From Oscillospiraceae bacterium (GTDB lineage: Bacteria > Bacillota > Clostridia > Oscillospirales > Acutalibacteraceae): 45,351 bases of DNA. The first letter of the stretch is position 1, and the number at the start of each line of letters is the position of its first letter. This document shows positions 24,471 through 32,762 of the stretch, one piece after another. The stretch lies in assembly GCA_015066095.1 (NCBI GenBank), contig SVPC01000014.1:1-45351 (forward strand), given 5' to 3'. Made by a program: the position numbers and the translations under genes. A model generated the notes under the pieces. That model was not told the DNA's origin. It searched no databases and saw nothing but the letters and a program-made list of their open reading frames with translations.

Positions 24471-27400
24471 TTATACTTTTTTTACGCCGATTGTAACGGT
24501 TTGGTCGTTGATATCCCACTCTTTGGTAAAGCCCATCGGTTCACCTATAATCAAAGCATCTGCCAAAGTATCACCCGCAATATCAGCAGTCTTGCGTGTA
24601 GCAATATCACAAACTACATCACTGCCTTTTAGCGTGATTTCAATATGGTCGGTAACATTAAAATCGGCTTCTTTACGCATAGTTTGAATCTTGCTTATAA
24701 GTTCGCGAACAAAGCCTTCTTCAATAAGTTCTTCAGTGAGAACTGTATCAAGCGCAACAGTCACACCATTATCACTAACCGTGAAGAAACCTTCTTTTTG
24801 TGATGCATCTATAAGCAAATCTTCGGTTTCAAGTTTGATATCGCCAGTTGAAAGTGACAATGTAAGTTTTCCGCTCTCATCAAGTTGCTTTTTAGCGGCA
24901 TTTCCGTCGATAGAAGCCAAAGCATTGCGGATTTCACCCAACTGCTTACCAAATTTCGGACCTAATGTTTTAAGTTGTGGCTTAAAGGTGTAGGTAACAA
25001 AATTATCAACCTCACCTGTAAAGTCTACATTCTTAATATTAAGTTCTTCTTTTATAATTGAAACAAAACTGTCTTGGACTTCGCCGTTAAGTTTAACATA
25101 CATAGTGTTAAGTGGTTGACGGTTCTTTCTTGACGAGCCGTTTCGTGCAGCACGACCGAGAACTACAATATCAAGCACCTTTTCCATCTGACTTTCAAGG
25201 TTTACATCTATAAGTGTTTCATCCACAACAGGGAATTTGCAAAGGTGTATACTCTCAGGGGCGGTTTTATCCACACTCTTCACAAGATTTTGGTAGATAT
25301 TTTCTGCCATAAACGGAATCATCGGTGCGGCAGTTTTAGCGGTAACAACAAGCGCATGGTAAAGGGTCATATAAGCCGCGATTTTATCGTCGGTCATACC
25401 CTGTACCCAATAACGCTCACGACCGCGGCGTACATACCAGTTACTCATTTCATCAACAAATTCCTGTAAAGCACGTGCGGCTTCGGGGATTTTATAATTA
25501 GCAAGATTGTTATCAACAACCTTAACCATTGAATTGAGTTTGGACAAAAGCCATTTATCCATAACGGTAAGTTTACAGTCACGAAGATTGTACTTTGTGG
25601 GGTCAAACTTATCGATATTAGCATAAAGCACATAGAAAGCATAGGTGTTCCACAGAGTACCCATAAACTTACGCTGACCTTCGGTTACTGCCTTGCCGTG
25701 GAAACGGTTGGGAAGCCAGGGTGCCGAATTAGTGTAGAAATACCAACGAATAGCATCTGCGCCATAATTTTCGAGTGCGTCAAATGGGTCAACTGCGTTA
25801 CCTTTTGATTTACTCATTTTCTGACCGTTTTCGTCCTGAACGTGACCTAAAACTATAACGTTCTTATAGGGCGCCTTATTGAAAATAAGGGTGGAAATCG
25901 CAAGGAGTGAATAGAACCAACCGCGAGTCTGGTCAACCGCTTCCGAAATAAAGTCTGCAGGGAACTGCGCCTCGAACAAATCTTTATTCTCAAAAGGATA
26001 ATGATGCTGTGCAAAAGGCATTGCACCAGAGTCAAACCAACAGTCAATAACCTCGGGAACGCGGTGCATTTGCTTACCGCATTCGGGACATTTAATTGTA
26101 ACTGCATCGATATAAGGACGGTGAAGTTCTATATCGTCAGGACAATTATCCGACATTGATTTAAGTTCTTCAATACTGCCTATTGCGTGGTGGTGACCGC
26201 ATTCACAAGTCCAAATATTAAGTGGTGTACCCCAGTAACGGTTACGAGAAATGCCCCAGTCCTGAACATTCTCGAGCCAGTCACCAAAACGGCCCTTACC
26301 AATGCTTTCGGGAATCCAGTTAATGGTATTATTGTTGCGGATAAGGTCATCCTTAACATCGGTCATCTTGATAAACCAAGATTCACGCGCATAGTAAATA
26401 AGGGGAGTATCGCAACGCCAACAGAAAGGATAGTCGTGCTCAAACTTGGGAGCATCGAAAAGAAGACCAGCCTTATCAAGGTCGGTAAGTACCAACGGGT
26501 CTGCATCCTTTACAAATTTACCGGCATAAGGTGTGTCTTCGGTCATTTCACCCTTACCATTTACAAACTGAACAAAAGGCAAATCATATTTTCTGCCCAC
26601 TTTAGAGTCATCTTCACCAAAAGCGGGAGCGATATGAACAATACCTGTACCATCACTCATAGTAACATAACTGTCACAGGTGATAAAGTGCGCTTTTTTC
26701 TTTTGTTTTTCGCAAACAGGTGTCTGGAAATCGAAAAGTGGCTCATATTCCTTATATTCAAGGTCTTTACCTACAAATTCTTCTACAATTTCGTAAGCGG
26801 GAGCATCTTCGGTTGCAAGTTTAGAGAGAACTTTATCTAAAAGTTCTTTAGCCATATAGTAAACATAGCCATCAGCTGCCTTAACCTTGCAATAGGTATC
26901 GTCGGGGTTTACGCAAAGCGCAACGTTGGACGGAAGTGTCCACGGAGTTGTAGTCCAAGCAAGAAAATATGCATCTTCACCCACTACCTTAAAGCGGACA
27001 ACCGCACTGCGTTCTTTAACATTTTTATAGCCTTGGGCTACTTCGTGTGAAGAAAGCGGTGTTCCGCAACGGGGACAGTAAGGCACAATTTTAAAACCCT
27101 TGTACAAAAGGCCTTTTTCGTAGATTTGCTTTAATGCCCACCACTCCGACTCAATAAAATCGTTATGATAGGTAACGTACGGGTCGTTCATATCTGCCCA
27201 GAAGCCAACAGTTTTGGAAAAATCTTCCCACATACCCTTGTATTTCCAAACGCTTTCTTTACAATGGTCAATAAATGGGTCAAGACCATATTCCTCAATT
27301 TGTTCCTTACCATCAAGACCCAAAAGTTTTTCAACCTCAAGTTCAACAGGCAAACCGTGAGTGTCCCAACCCGCTTTTCTTGGTACCATATAACCTTTCA

Positions 27401-27620
27401 TTGTGCGGTAACGCGGAATCATATCCTTTATAACGCGAGTTAGCACATGACCGATATGCGGTTTACCATTAGCGGTAGGGGGACCGTCATAGAAAACATA
27501 GGGGGCGTCGCCCTTGCGCTCTTCTATACTCTTTTCAAAAATTTTGTTGTCATCCCAAAATTGTTTGATTTTCTTTTCTTCTTCCACAAAATTGAGATTG
27601 GGTGAAATGTTTTTATACAT
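24471..27620 (-). CDS. ileS: Isoleucyl-tRNA synthetase (apparently type 2)
   Basis: Charges tRNA-Ile. The HIGH motif is at 55-58 (NGKPHIGHVL) and KMSKSKGN lies near residue 600. The editing domain includes TTTPWTLPSN, and GWDTHGLPVELEVEK follows the first catalytic half. The 1049 residues, the LEVEK/SVWKYKGMWEDF pattern and the lack of a C-terminal cysteine zinc motif fit the type 2 (IleRS2) class, which is often resistant to mupirocin. I set the start at 27620 with AAAGGAG 7 bases upstream; the longer frame to 27710 runs through the T-box terminator. Controlled by the T-box leader directly upstream. Confidence 0.97.
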   Translation of the reverse strand: MYKNISPNLNFVEEEKKIKQFWDDNKIFEKSIEERKGDAPYVFYDGPPTANGKPHIGHVLTRVIKDMIPRYRTMKGYMVPRKAGWDTHGLPVELEVEKLLGLDGKEQIEEYGLDPFIDHCKESVWKYKGMWEDFSKTVGFWADMNDPYVTYHNDFIESEWWALKQIYEKGLLYKGFKIVPYCPRCGTPLSSHEVAQGYKNVKERSAVVRFKVVGEDAYFLAWTTTPWTLPSNVALCVNPDDTYCKVKAADGYVYYMAKELLDKVLSKLATEDAPAYEIVEEFVGKDLEYKEYEPLFDFQTPVCEKQKKKAHFITCDSYVTMSDGTGIVHIAPAFGEDDSKVGRKYDLPFVQFVNGKGEMTEDTPYAGKFVKDADPLVLTDLDKAGLLFDAPKFEHDYPFCWRCDTPLIYYARESWFIKMTDVKDDLIRNNNTINWIPESIGKGRFGDWLENVQDWGISRNRYWGTPLNIWTCECGHHHAIGSIEELKSMSDNCPDDIELHRPYIDAVTIKCPECGKQMHRVPEVIDCWFDSGAMPFAQHHYPFENKDLFEAQFPADFISEAVDQTRGWFYSLLAISTLIFNKAPYKNVIVLGHVQDENGQKMSKSKGNAVDPFDALENYGADAIRWYFYTNSAPWLPNRFHGKAVTEGQRKFMGTLWNTYAFYVLYANIDKFDPTKYNLRDCKLTVMDKWLLSKLNSMVKVVDNNLANYKIPEAARALQEFVDEMSNWYVRRGRERYWVQGMTDDKIAAYMTLYHALVVTAKTAAPMIPFMAENIYQNLVKSVDKTAPESIHLCKFPVVDETLIDVNLESQMEKVLDIVVLGRAARNGSSRKNRQPLNTMYVKLNGEVQDSFVSIIKEELNIKNVDFTGEVDNFVTYTFKPQLKTLGPKFGKQLGEIRNALASIDGNAAKKQLDESGKLTLSLSTGDIKLETEDLLIDASQKEGFFTVSDNGVTVALDTVLTEELIEEGFVRELISKIQTMRKEADFNVTDHIEITLKGSDVVCDIATRKTADIAGDTLADALIIGEPMGFTKEWDINDQTVTIGVKKV

Positions 27621-27640
27621 TCCAATACTCCTTTCAAGAT

Positions 27641-27870
27641 AAAAAAGCCCTTTACCCATAATAGGACAAAGGACTTTAGCTTTAAACCACCTATTACGAC
27701 AAACAAACATTTGCGATTTCTGTAACGTGAAACAAACGGAAAAGCCTACTTTATTCAGCCCTCTGCTCGGGAGTGATACCGATTTTTAAACCTGCAAGGC
27801 TCACACCTTCCCTTGCTCGCTTAAAGGTTTTTATAAAAAACCGCAGTCTCCGTCAAAGCATTTTACTTTT
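27641..27870 (-). promoter_or_regulatory. T-box leader, isoleucine specific
   Basis: On the minus strand the leader ends in an intrinsic terminator (27641-27680: AAAGTCCTTT pairs with AAAGGGCTTT, then a T run). A T-box motif, AGGTGGTTTAAAG, lies at about 27680-27693 and provides the TGGT bulge that pairs with the tRNA acceptor end. The likely specifier codon is ATC followed by A (27775-27777), set in a loop between GGT and CTCCCGAGCAGAGGG. Uncharged tRNA-Ile would favour the antiterminator and switch ileS on. Identification is by motif order and context. Confidence 0.85.
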
Positions 27871-27881
27871 ATTGTTTTTTA

Positions 27882-28343
27882 TTAGTCATTTGCAGAACTG
27901 GGGATTTGCTGTTTCAAAGCGGCACGGGTCTTACGAACCTCGCCGAGGTTTGCAGTAAGACCTTCATCTGCGCGACGCATAATATCGTCAACGAAATCTT
28001 GCGCTGCTTTGCGCATTTCACGGCTCTTGCCCTGAGCGGCCGCAATAATTTCGGCAGCCTTTGCCTGAGAAAGTTTAACAATCTCTTCCTGTGCTACCAT
28101 AGCTTTAGCTTTTTCTTCAGCATTACGGATAATAGCATCTGCTTCGCGCTTAGCGTTTGTAATGATGTCGGCGCGATCAGCTACAATACCCTTAGCCTGT
28201 TTAATTTCAGCAGGGATATTAAGACGGATTTCGTCCACAACTGCTCTGAGTTTTTCAATGTCAACGATAGTCTTTTTGCCGGGGATTTTGAGACCGCTGT
28301 CAAGCACCTCGTCAAACTGTTCTAATAATTCGTCAAGTGTCAT
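27882..28343 (-). CDS. Coiled-coil protein between coaD and ileS
   Basis: A 153-residue soluble, almost wholly helical protein. The middle (about 50-130) is rich in A, E, K and R with heptad spacing (READAIIRNAEEKAKAMVAQ), like the b/H subunits of rotary ATPases or DivIVA-type coiled coils. Similar proteins are often labelled only ATPase or ATP synthase subunit-like. I set the start at ATG 28343 because GGAGG lies 8 bases upstream; an ATG at 28358 overlaps that site. It lies 37 bases after coaD in the same direction, probably in the rsmD-coaD operon. Function not recognised; a cell-division or scaffold role is possible. Confidence 0.75.
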   Translation of the reverse strand: MTLDELLEQFDEVLDSGLKIPGKKTIVDIEKLRAVVDEIRLNIPAEIKQAKGIVADRADIITNAKREADAIIRNAEEKAKAMVAQEEIVKLSQAKAAEIIAAAQGKSREMRKAAQDFVDDIMRRADEGLTANLGEVRKTRAALKQQIPSSAND

Positions 28344-28380
28344 TTTCATTTCCTCCATAAACCCTTAAGGGTATTATTTT

Positions 28381-28863
28381 TTAATTTATCCTTTCGAGAA
28401 TATCTTCCTTTATAACCTCGGGCACAAAAGAAGAAATATCACCGCCCATGGAAGCTATTTGCTTAACCATACTTGAGCTTAAATACATATTCTGTGCGCT
28501 TGTGGTTAAAAAGAGGGTTTCAACGTCGGGATTTAACTTCTTATTTGTTAAAGCCATTTGGAATTCATACTCGAAATCCGACATGGCTCGAAGTCCTTTA
28601 ATAATCGCCTTTGCACCCTTTTGCTTAGCGTAGTCTGCCAAAAGTCCGTCGAATGTATCAACTTCGACATTATTAAGTTCTGGAATGCACTTTTTAATCA
28701 TATTTACCCTTTCCAGGGGGGTAAAACTGGTAACCTTATTCTTGTTGTGAGCTACAACAACAATTACCTTATCAAACATATTAGCCGCGCGGTGTATTAT
28801 GTCTAAGTGACCATAAGTTATAGGGTCAAAACTACCGGGGCAAATAGCAATACTATTTTTCAT
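28381..28863 (-). CDS. coaD: Phosphopantetheine adenylyltransferase
   Basis: Transfers AMP from ATP to 4'-phosphopantetheine, the fourth step of coenzyme A synthesis. The nucleotidyltransferase motif CPGSFDPITYGHLDII with its T/H-x-G-H is at 8-23. GLRAMSDFEYEFQMA and the C-terminal SSSMVKQIASMGGDISSFVP are also standard. 160 residues, usual length. It begins 5 bases after rsmD ends; rsmD-coaD is a common Firmicute pair. Confidence 0.97.
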   Translation of the reverse strand: MKNSIAICPGSFDPITYGHLDIIHRAANMFDKVIVVVAHNKNKVTSFTPLERVNMIKKCIPELNNVEVDTFDGLLADYAKQKGAKAIIKGLRAMSDFEYEFQMALTNKKLNPDVETLFLTTSAQNMYLSSSMVKQIASMGGDISSFVPEVIKEDILERIN

Positions 28864-28868
28864 TTATT

Positions 28869-29408
28869 TTATATTCCTTTTCTATAAACCGAAACATTGA
28901 TTTTTCCATAACGATAGGTTTTTGCTACCTTAAAACCGCCAATTTCGGCAGGTATTTCTACTTCATTCGGATACTCACAAACTATAATACCGTAATCGCT
29001 CATAAGTGGGAGCACCGATTTAAGTGCAGGTAATAACAAACCTTTAAGGTACGGTGGGTCTAAAAACACAATATCAAATGTGTCACGGCTCATAGCCGCA
29101 AAAGATGCATAATCGGCATTATACACCTTGGAAATATCCGAAAAGCCCACATTTTCGATGTTTTGTTTTATCACTTTAATTGAAGCGGCGCTGTTATCAA
29201 CAAACACAGCACTTTTAGCACCGCGGCTTAACGCTTCAATCCCTAACTGACCCGAACCTGCAAACAAATCAAGTACGCGTCTGCCCTCAATATCAAACTG
29301 TATGGCGCTGAAGACCGCCTCTTTAACCTTTTGTGAGGTAGGGCGGACATCGTTGCCTTCAAGCGTTTTTAAATTTTTACCACGGGCAATACCTGTGATT
29401 ACACGCAT
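28869..29408 (-). CDS. rsmD: 16S rRNA (guanine966-N2)-methyltransferase RsmD
   Basis: SAM-dependent methylation of G966 in 16S rRNA. It starts MRVITGIARGKNLKTLEG and has RPTSQKVKEAVFSAI, the SAM-binding VLDLFAGSGQLGIEALSRGA (about 44-63), and the catalytic DPPY in VFLDPPYLKG (about 115). 179 residues. First gene of the leftward rsmD-coaD-coiled-coil cluster with a consensus promoter upstream. GGTGAT lies before the start. Confidence 0.95.
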   Translation of the reverse strand: MRVITGIARGKNLKTLEGNDVRPTSQKVKEAVFSAIQFDIEGRRVLDLFAGSGQLGIEALSRGAKSAVFVDNSAASIKVIKQNIENVGFSDISKVYNADYASFAAMSRDTFDIVFLDPPYLKGLLLPALKSVLPLMSDYGIIVCEYPNEVEIPAEIGGFKVAKTYRYGKINVSVYRKGI

Positions 29409-29470
29409 TTATATCACCAAAATTTAACTAAAAAATACTCAAGCATATAAACTGCCCATAATATATTTAC

Positions 29471-29500
29471 ATTATCCCACGAACAAGGGGGGTTTGTCAA
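29471..29500 (-). promoter_or_regulatory. Promoter for the rsmD operon
   Basis: On the minus strand, TTGACA (29495-29500) and GATAAT (29471-29476) are separated by 18 bases. The start codon follows about 65 bases downstream. Confidence 0.7.
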
Positions 29501-29523
29501 GTATTTTTTGCCGTTTATGAAAA

Positions 29524-29546
29524 AACACACGGGTTTACCGTGTGTT
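29524..29546 (-). terminator. Terminator after the FAD/Rieske gene
   Basis: Stem AACACACGG/CCGTGTGTT with a 5-base loop; on the minus strand a run of T follows. Confidence 0.8.
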
Positions 29547-29581
29547 CAATTCCGCATTTCGCATTACGAATTACGAATTAA
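29547..29581. repeat. AATTCCGCATT-type dispersed repeat, copy 2
   Basis: Starts AATTCCGCATTTCGCATTAC on the plus strand and continues with two ACGAATTA units. It includes the stop codon of the leftward FAD/Rieske gene. Related to 23973-24005 and 35046-35078. Confidence 0.55.
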
Positions 29582-30870
29582 ATCTCTATCCCATCGGTAG
29601 CAGGGCCATCCAACAGCGTACCGTCACTACCAAAGCGCGACCCGTGGCAAGGGCAATCCCAACTGTGCTCTGCCGCATTCCATTTAAGCGCACAGCCTAA
29701 GTGCGGACAGCGTTTTTTAGTGGGAGTAATAAGATTAAGTGTTGTTTCAAAACCGTTAGCAAAGAGTTGCGGTGTTAAAATTCCCCGCTCAGGCGCAAAA
29801 ACTTTGGCGAAAGCACTTTCGTTTTTACAGAGTATATCGCTTAATGTAAGGGCGGCACACATAGCACCTGTCATTCCCCATTTATTAAAACCGCTCGCCA
29901 CATAAAATTTAGAAGACGAATTACTGTACTCGCCTATATAGGGCATTTTGTCAAGACTTATACAGTCTTGTGTTGCCCATGCAGCCACTTCTTTGGCGCA
30001 GGGGTAATTAAGATGTGCAAACTCACGCAGTTCATTATAATTACCACCCTTTTTGCCTGTGCGGTGTCCGCCGCCACCCAAAAGCAACAGGTCACCATAA
30101 TTACGAAACGACAAACCTTTATCATCTGCATCCACATACATACCGTCAACCTGTATAGCACCTTTAAGTGCCAAAACATAAGAACGGTGCTGATAAAGTT
30201 TTAAAAAATATCTTCCGTGCTTATTGATAAACGGAAAATGAGTGGCAACCACCACGCGCTTGGCATAAATTTTACCACCGTCATAAACCGCGGTATTTCC
30301 TATCATTTCGCGCACCTTTGTATGCTCGTAAATATTTAGGTCCTTTGCAATTTCTCTTAAAAACTTTAAAGGATGAAACTGTGCTTGATTTGGAACACGC
30401 AACCCTTTAACTGCAAACTGAAAAAGATTTATATCCGAAAAATCGGCTTCGCAACCGATTTTTTTGTACACTTCCATTTCCTTTTTGAGTTTCCTATCAT
30501 CAAAAGAATAAACATAATTATCCTTTATTTCAAAATCGCAATCAATCTCTTTGCAAAGTTTTTTATACTGTGCTAACGCCTCTTTATTTGCAAGATAATA
30601 ACCCCTTGCAACATCTTCACCGCGTAAAGTTTCTATTTTTTGATAATTGAGCCCGTGTTGTAGGGTTATTTTAGCGGTAGTTTTTGATGTGACACCACTG
30701 CAAATCTCATTTTGCTCTGCAAGGACATAATCCACTCCCGCTTTTTGCAAAAAATAAGCCGTTAAAATACCCGCTATGCCGCCGCCTATTATCAACACAT
30801 CGGTTTTTATATCGCCTTTAGCTTTTGGGAATTTGGGCAAACTCACATCTTCCCATATAGATTTATTCAT
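29578..30870 (-). CDS. FAD-dependent oxidoreductase with C-terminal Rieske domain
   Basis: Two-part flavoprotein, 430 residues. The DAO-type FAD domain begins with DVLIIGGGIAGILTAYFLQK (about 24-43), followed by SGVTSKTTAKITLQHG. The Rieske 2Fe-2S domain at the C-terminus has CPHLGC and CPCHGSRF, giving the two Cys and two His ligands. Relatives are numerous in Firmicutes, but the substrate is not established. The protein ends shortly after the second Rieske motif (DGPATDGIEI), somewhat short of the usual length. Its stop codon lies in a dispersed repeat, so the 3' end may have been trimmed. GGTGAT stands before the start. Confidence 0.9.
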   Translation of the reverse strand: MNKSIWEDVSLPKFPKAKGDIKTDVLIIGGGIAGILTAYFLQKAGVDYVLAEQNEICSGVTSKTTAKITLQHGLNYQKIETLRGEDVARGYYLANKEALAQYKKLCKEIDCDFEIKDNYVYSFDDRKLKKEMEVYKKIGCEADFSDINLFQFAVKGLRVPNQAQFHPLKFLREIAKDLNIYEHTKVREMIGNTAVYDGGKIYAKRVVVATHFPFINKHGRYFLKLYQHRSYVLALKGAIQVDGMYVDADDKGLSFRNYGDLLLLGGGGHRTGKKGGNYNELREFAHLNYPCAKEVAAWATQDCISLDKMPYIGEYSNSSSKFYVASGFNKWGMTGAMCAALTLSDILCKNESAFAKVFAPERGILTPQLFANGFETTLNLITPTKKRCPHLGCALKWNAAEHSWDCPCHGSRFGSDGTLLDGPATDGIEI

Positions 30871-30919
30871 ACCATCACCAATGGTATTATTTCACCGCAA
30901 AAAAATTATATGCAACGAA

Positions 30920-30951
30920 AAAGGACTCTTGTACACATACAAAAGTCCTTT
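30920..30951 (-). terminator. Terminator after the Na/Pi cotransporter gene
   Basis: Imperfect stem AAAGGACT...AGTCCTTT with inner pairing TTGTA/TACAA; on the minus strand a T run follows. Confidence 0.75.
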
Positions 30952-30967
30952 AACACCTGCTTACAGG

Positions 30968-32653
30968 CTATTCTTCAACCTTTTGAGAACCTGTGGGATT
31001 TATAATACTGAAGCCTACATTTACAAGGTGGTCGGCAACACGCTCTAGCCCTGATACGAGAGATGAATAATAGGGGCTCACCTCCGCACTGCAAATTCCT
31101 TCGGCAAGGCGCACGAAATGACTCGCTATAAGGTCTTTCTTCATACCGTCAACATCTTCTTCCAAAGCCGTGAGTTTGGACAATTCTTGCTTGTTCAGAT
31201 TTTCAAATACATCTTTGGAAATTGTAAACATCTGCAAAATTTGTTCGCGCATTTTGGTAATACCCATCTGTGCTTTATCGGAAAACGTAATCTCTTTTTG
31301 GCGCATTTCCACCCCTATTTCATGGAAATTTTCAGCATTGTCACCTATGCGTTCCAAGTCATTTAGAACATGGAAATACGCACCGATTACCTTTTCGTCG
31401 CTTTCCTCCACATTAGCCGAAAGCTTGATTAAGAACTGAGTCAAAGCACGGTTGGTGAAGTCAATAATTTCTTCGTTGTTTCGAATTTCTTCACCTCGCT
31501 CTGTCGAGCCGCTATCAACAGCAGCAAAAGAAAGGCGGATGTTTTCTTCAACCAAACCGAGCATATATTCGATTTCTTTTTTTACCTGCATAAGCGCAAC
31601 GGGAGGTGTGGTCAACAACCTATCGTCAACATATTTCAGGCTCATCGACTCGGTCTGTTCCTTCTTGTCCTTGATTACCGCGCAGGAATATTTAACCAGA
31701 TGCTTCACAAACGGAAGCAACAAGCAGGTTGTGGTCACATTGAATATGACGTGGAAAGCGGAAACTCTCATTTGAAGCGACATTGGGTCACTGCCAGGAA
31801 ACAAGGAAACCAAAAGGTTTACTATCGGTTCTTTAAAGAACCAGATTATTGCCGTAAAGAATACTGTTCCTATTGTGTTGAATGTGAAGTGGATAAGCGC
31901 CACACGCTTAGAGTTAGCATTTGCACCTACCGAAGCCAATAACGCAGTTACACAAGTACCAATGTTAGCGCCAAGGATAATAAAGAGCGCCATATCAAGC
32001 GGAAGCACATTTGCACCTACCATCGTAATAACAACACCGCTGGCAGCTGATGAGCTTTGGATAAGTGCGGTAAAGATAGCGCCAACCAAAATTAAAAGCA
32101 AGGGGAAGTCTATTTTCTGGAAAATGTTAGTAAACATTTCTTCCACAAGCGTATTACCAAACGCCTGCTCACTGCTCATAACTTCAAGACCAACGAAAAT
32201 GAGTCCCAAACCGCAGAAGAAACTGCCGGCAATTTTAATCTTTTCCTTTTTGAAAAAGCCCATCATTACACCCGCAAAAGCGAGAAGATACATTACCATA
32301 TTGAAATAATCATTTTTAAGCGCGACCAATACACCCGTAATTGTTGTACCGATATTGGCACCCATAATAATAGGTGTGGCTTGCATAAGCGTCATAACAC
32401 CTGCATTTACAAGACCTATAACCATTACTGATGTTGCAGATGAGCTTTGAATAATTGCTGTTACACCCGCGCCAATCCCTACGCCCGAAAAGCGGTTGTT
32501 ACTAATTTTTCCGAGCAATCGCTTCATTCCCGAACCTGCACTCTTTTCCAAAGCATCACTCATAAAGTTCATACCTACAATAAAAACTCCGACACCTGCG
32601 AGTAACCAAATAAGACTACCTATCAATTGCATCAAATTCTCTGATGATAACAT
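30968..32653 (-). CDS. Na+/phosphate cotransporter family protein with PhoU-like domain
   Basis: Membrane protein importing (or exporting) phosphate with sodium. The 561 residues hold two inverted halves, each with the QSSSA motif: TAIIQSSSATSVMVIGL (about 66) and TALIQSSSAASGVVITM (about 195). A cytoplasmic helical PhoU-like domain runs from about 350 to the end (DDRLLTTPPVALMQVKKEIE onward). This is the NptA/YjbB-type fusion. Strong AAAAGGAG site. It is divergent from a LysR regulator that shares its promoter region and may control it. Confidence 0.93.
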   Translation of the reverse strand: MLSSENLMQLIGSLIWLLAGVGVFIVGMNFMSDALEKSAGSGMKRLLGKISNNRFSGVGIGAGVTAIIQSSSATSVMVIGLVNAGVMTLMQATPIIMGANIGTTITGVLVALKNDYFNMVMYLLAFAGVMMGFFKKEKIKIAGSFFCGLGLIFVGLEVMSSEQAFGNTLVEEMFTNIFQKIDFPLLLILVGAIFTALIQSSSAASGVVITMVGANVLPLDMALFIILGANIGTCVTALLASVGANANSKRVALIHFTFNTIGTVFFTAIIWFFKEPIVNLLVSLFPGSDPMSLQMRVSAFHVIFNVTTTCLLLPFVKHLVKYSCAVIKDKKEQTESMSLKYVDDRLLTTPPVALMQVKKEIEYMLGLVEENIRLSFAAVDSGSTERGEEIRNNEEIIDFTNRALTQFLIKLSANVEESDEKVIGAYFHVLNDLERIGDNAENFHEIGVEMRQKEITFSDKAQMGITKMREQILQMFTISKDVFENLNKQELSKLTALEEDVDGMKKDLIASHFVRLAEGICSAEVSPYYSSLVSGLERVADHLVNVGFSIINPTGSQKVEE

Positions 32654-32683
32654 AATTTTTCTCCTTTTCTTTTATACTACTAT

Positions 32684-32712
32684 ATTATATCCATTGACAA
32701 TACATAAGTAAA
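32684..32712 (-). promoter_or_regulatory. Promoter for the Na/Pi cotransporter gene
   Basis: On the minus strand, TTTACT (32707-32712) and TATAAT (32684-32689) are 17 bases apart. It overlaps the divergent lysR promoter, so the two compete for polymerase. Confidence 0.55.
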
Positions 32713-32722
32713 ATACTATAAT
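32694..32722 (+). promoter_or_regulatory. Consensus promoter for the LysR gene
   Basis: Perfect TTGACA (32694-32699), 17-base spacer, perfect TATAAT (32717-32722). The ATG is about 40 bases downstream. Confidence 0.8.
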
Positions 32723-32725
32723 ATT

Positions 32726-32742
32726 ATTGTTATCATAACAAT
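32726..32742. promoter_or_regulatory. Palindromic operator candidate ATTGTTAT-C-ATAACAAT
   Basis: A perfect 8-base dyad around one central base, placed over the expected lysR transcription start and about 40 bases upstream of the divergent cotransporter -10. It fits the T-N11-A style of LysR boxes. A regulator bound here could repress its own gene and activate the cotransporter. Confidence 0.55.
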
Positions 32743-32762
32743 TTAGTTATATAGGTGATTTT

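Noticed and set aside
26187-26840. 217-residue open frame antisense to ileS
   Set aside because: Shadow of ileS; composition and lack of start signal argue against a gene.
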